Made by a program: the position numbers and the translations under genes. Under the pieces are notes generated by a model. It was not told where the DNA came from and searched no databases. It was given only the letters and a program-made list of their open reading frames with translations. From Flavimobilis sp052324925 (GTDB taxonomy: Bacteria > Actinomycetota > Actinomycetes > Actinomycetales > Cellulomonadaceae): a stretch of DNA of 64,000 bases. Of the stretch, positions 61,423 through 64,000 are shown one piece after another; the stretch's first letter is position 1, and every line of letters begins with the position of its first letter. Location: NCBI GenBank assembly GCA_052324925.1, contig JBQPRE010000001.1, one strand, 5' to 3'.

Positions 61423-64000
61423 TCAGCGCTTGCGCGATGCCTTGCGTGCCTTGGGCTCCGCAACGGGCTCGGCGCCCGCCTCGACCGCCGCGGCGCCGAC
61501 GGCCTTGCGGGAGGCCTTGACCTCCGCGAAGGACGTGCCGTAGTAGGCGGCCTCCATGAGGGTCTTCATGTCGTCGAGCATCGGCATGCGCGGGTTGGCA
61601 GGTGCGCACTGGTCCTCGTACGCGCCCATCGCGAGCTCGTCGAGCTTCGAGATGAAGAGCTCCTCGTCGACGCCCTGCGCCTGGAAGGACGCCGGGATGC
61701 CGACCTGCTCGCGCAGCTCCTCGACGGCGCGGGCGTAGGACTCGACGCCCTCGGCCGGCGTGCTGGCCGGGAGACCAAGGTGCTTGGCGATCTCCTGGAA
61801 GCGCTCGGGTGCGACGTAGTGCTCGTACTTCGGCCAGCTCGTCAGCTTGGTCGGGACGGTGCCGTTGTAACGGATGACGTGCGGCAGGTACGTCGCGTTG
61901 GTGCGGCCGTGGACGAGCTTGAACATCCCGCCCGTGACGTGTGCCATCGCGTGAACGATGCCGAGGAACGCGTTGCCGAACGCCATGCCGGCGATCGTCG
62001 AGGCGTTGTGCATCTTCTCGCGCGCCTTGACGGTGCGCTCGTCGGTGGCTCCGGGGCCGCCCTTGACCGAGTTGGCGATGTTCTCGAAGATCAGCTTGAT
62101 CGCGTGCAGGCACAGGCCGTCGGTGTAGTCGTTGGCGTACACCGAGACGTAGGCCTCGGTTGCGTGCGTGAGCGCGTCGAAGCCGGAGTCGGCGACGAGG
62201 AACGACGGCATCATCGACGTGAGTGCGGGGTCGACGATCGCGACGGTCGGCGTGAGTGCGTAGTCGGCCAGCGGGTACTTCTTGCCCGTGGCGGGGTCGG
62301 AGATGACCGCGAACGGCGTCATCTCTGAGCCGGTGCCCGAGGTCGTCGGGATGCAGACGAGCGAGGCCTTCTCACCGAGGTCGGGGAACTTGAAGGCGCG
62401 CTTGCGGACGTCGAAGAACTTCTCCTTCATGTCCGCGAACTCGATCTCGGGGTGCTCGTAGAGCAGCCACATGACCTTGGCGGCGTCCATGGGGGAGCCA
62501 CCGCCGAGCGCGATGATCGTGTCCGGGTTGAAGTGCCGCATGAGGTCGGCACCCTTCTGGACGAAGTCGACCGTGGGCTCAGGCATGACGTCGTCGATGA
62601 TCTGCAGCGCGATGCGCTCGCCGCGACGGTTGAGGACGTCGAGGATCTTGTCGACGAACCCGAGCTTGGTCATGGTCGAGTCGGTGACGATCGTCACGCG
62701 GGAGATCCCGCGCATGTCGGCGAGGTACCGGATCGCGTTGGGCTCGAAGTACGTCTTGGCCGGAACCTTGAACCACTGCAAGTTGTTGTTCCTCCGCCCG
62801 ATGCGCTTGATGTTGACGAGGTTGACCGCGGAGACGTTGTTCGACACCGAGTTGTGGCCGTAGGAGCCGCAGCCGAGCGTGAGCGACGGGATGAACGCGT
62901 TGTAGATGTCGCCGATGCCGCCGAGCGAGCTCGGTGCGTTCGTGATGATGCGCACGGCCTTGATGCGTGAGCCGAACTCCTTGATGACCGCCTGGTCCTC
63001 GGAGTGGATCGCACCGGAGTGGCCGAGGCCGTCGAACTCGACCATCTGCTCGGAGAGGCGGATGCCTGCTTCGGCTCCGTCGGCGCGGAGCACGGCGAGG
63101 ACGGGGCAGAGCTTCTCACGGGTGAGGGGCTCGCCGGCGCCGACCTCGGTGACCTCCGCGAGGATGATCGAGGTGTCCTCGGGGACGGTGAACCCGGCCT
63201 GCTCGGCGATCCACTGCGGGGACTGGCCGACGACCTTGGGGTTGAGCTTGGCGCCTGCGCAGTTCTCGCCGCCGGCGGTGACGCCGAAGATGAACTCCTC
63301 GAGCATGGCCTTCTCGGCGGGGGTGGCGCGGTAGGCGTGGAGCGTCGCGAACTCGGCCATGGCCTCGTCGTAGATGGGCGCGTCGAGGATGACGGCCTGC
63401 TCGGAGGCGCAGATCATGCCGTTGTCGAACGCCTTGGACAGGACGACGTCGTTGACGGCGCGCTTGAGCTTGGCGGAGCGCTCGATGAACGCGGGGACGT
63501 TGCCTGCGCCGACGCCGAGGGCGGGCTTGCCGCACGAGTAGGCGGCGCGAACCATCGCGTTGCCACCGGTCGCGAGGATGAGCGCGATCCCGGGGTGGTT
63601 CATGAGGGTGTTGGTCGCCTCGAGCGACGGCTCCTCGACCCACTGGATGCAGTTCTCGGGCGCACCTGCGGCGATCGCCGCGTCACGCACGACCTTGGCT
63701 GCGGCGACCGAGGACGCCTGTGCGGAGGGGTGGAAGCCGAAGACGATCGGGTTGCGGGTCTTGAGGGCGATGAGCGCCTTGAAGATCGCGGTCGAGGTCG
63801 GGTTGGTCACGGGGGTGACGCCGCAGATGACGCCGACGGGCTCGGCGATCTCGGTGATTCCGGTGAGCTCGTCCTCGCCGATGATGCCGACGGTGCGGAG
63901 CTTGAGCATCGAGTTGGTGACGTGCTCGCACGCGAAGATGTTCTTGACGGCCTTGTCTTCGAAGACGCCGCGGCCGGTCTCCTCGACCGCGAGGACGGCG
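61423..64000 (-). CDS. adhE: Bifunctional acetaldehyde-CoA/alcohol dehydrogenase, 5' part outside window
   Basis: The last 858 or so residues of AdhE. The frame is open to the window end (AVEETGRGVFEDKAVKNIFA...), so the start is beyond 64000. The aldehyde dehydrogenase half has the catalytic cysteine in NGMICASEQAVIL; the iron-dependent alcohol dehydrogenase half has GGGSPMDAAKVMW, PTTSGTGSEMTPFAV and the metal ligands around HATEAYVS and GIVHAMAHVTGGMFKLVHG. It makes ethanol from acetyl-CoA and recycles NADH under anoxia, and forms helical spirosomes. A basic tail (PKARKASRKR) follows the usual end. Confidence 0.95.
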   Translation of the reverse strand, partial: AVLAVEETGRGVFEDKAVKNIFACEHVTNSMLKLRTVGIIGEDELTGITEIAEPVGVICGVTPVTNPTSTAIFKALIALKTRNPIVFGFHPSAQASSVAAAKVVRDAAIAAGAPENCIQWVEEPSLEATNTLMNHPGIALILATGGNAMVRAAYSCGKPALGVGAGNVPAFIERSAKLKRAVNDVVLSKAFDNGMICASEQAVILDAPIYDEAMAEFATLHAYRATPAEKAMLEEFIFGVTAGGENCAGAKLNPKVVGQSPQWIAEQAGFTVPEDTSIILAEVTEVGAGEPLTREKLCPVLAVLRADGAEAGIRLSEQMVEFDGLGHSGAIHSEDQAVIKEFGSRIKAVRIITNAPSSLGGIGDIYNAFIPSLTLGCGSYGHNSVSNNVSAVNLVNIKRIGRRNNNLQWFKVPAKTYFEPNAIRYLADMRGISRVTIVTDSTMTKLGFVDKILDVLNRRGERIALQIIDDVMPEPTVDFVQKGADLMRHFNPDTIIALGGGSPMDAAKVMWLLYEHPEIEFADMKEKFFDVRKRAFKFPDLGEKASLVCIPTTSGTGSEMTPFAVISDPATGKKYPLADYALTPTVAIVDPALTSMMPSFLVADSGFDALTHATEAYVSVYANDYTDGLCLHAIKLIFENIANSVKGGPGATDERTVKAREKMHNASTIAGMAFGNAFLGIVHAMAHVTGGMFKLVHGRTNATYLPHVIRYNGTVPTKLTSWPKYEHYVAPERFQEIAKHLGLPASTPAEGVESYARAVEELREQVGIPASFQAQGVDEELFISKLDELAMGAYEDQCAPANPRMPMLDDMKTLMEAAYYGTSFAEVKASRKAVGAAAVEAGAEPVAEPKARKASRKR

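Overview
The window is high-GC DNA with many GTG starts, TANNNT-type -10 boxes placed 5-8 nt before start codons (leaderless genes) and actinobacterial marker genes: mtrA-mtrB-lpqB, an RsrA-like anti-sigma factor beside a SigR/SigH-type sigma factor, a 24-residue bL37, a Kgd-type E2-E1 2-oxoglutarate protein and a DUF6912-like protein. Together with a bifunctional AdhE, this points to a facultatively anaerobic Actinomycetota of the order Micrococcales, of a Cellulomonas/Sanguibacter kind. This placement comes from gene content, not from a phylogeny. No rRNA, tRNA, CRISPR array, insertion sequence or prophage was seen.

Layout. 1-11,105: wall-polymer cluster, with three complete CDP-alditol phosphotransferases and part of a fourth, a TagG/TagH-type ABC exporter, a cytidylyltransferase-dehydrogenase fusion of the CDP-ribitol synthase type, and a polysaccharide pyruvyl transferase. 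11,155-15,593: two secreted proteins (an endonuclease/exonuclease/phosphatase-fold enzyme and a SpoIID/LytB protein with four tandem repeats). 15,786-17,273: ahcY. 17,371-25,172: RDD and SpoIIM proteins in divergent orientation, then a minus-strand operon of polytopic membrane protein, DUF4129, DUF4350, MoxR, DUF58 and a 38-residue membrane protein. 25,312-35,449: mtrA-mtrB-lpqB, comF-like gene, hpf, YcaQ-like DNA glycosylase, secA. 35,542-40,613: Rv3235-like, LysM, Sm-like, BldC-like, SAF-domain, CpaE-like and DUF6912-like genes. 40,697-44,516: aroA-rsgA-hisN and a DoxX-like gene. 44,693-47,701: sigR-rsrA, bL37, PilT-like ATPase and a degenerate SGNH protein. 47,884-56,744: aldo/keto reductase, kgd, an ABC exporter and a two-component system. 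56,907-64,000: two CorC/HlyC-type membrane proteins, a VanY-type peptidase and the 3' part of adhE.

How it fits together. Much of the window builds, exports or remodels the envelope: teichoic-acid-like polymer synthesis and export, pyruvylation, SpoIID/LytB, LysM, VanY, MtrAB-LpqB and SecA. The rest is central metabolism (kgd, adhE, ahcY, aroA, hisN) and translation or stress control (hpf, rsgA, bL37, sigR).

The most unusual signals are regulatory. (1) The hpf leader holds a 12-nt perfect complement of the canonical 16S rRNA 3' end, far from any start codon. (2) The RsrA-like protein lacks the HxxxCxxC zinc/redox motif, although sigR keeps a perfect GGAAT-N18-GTT promoter whose start point falls at an in-frame upstream GTG. 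(3) The kgd leader contains a 15-bp perfect inverted repeat that could sequester its ribosome-binding site, plus a perfect TGTGA-N6-TCACA site. (4) A leaderless ABC-exporter promoter carries a palindrome between its -35 and -10 boxes. (5) A 16-codon mini-cistron is coupled to the teichoic-acid exporter permease. No function was tested; functional calls rest on motifs, order and family knowledge.
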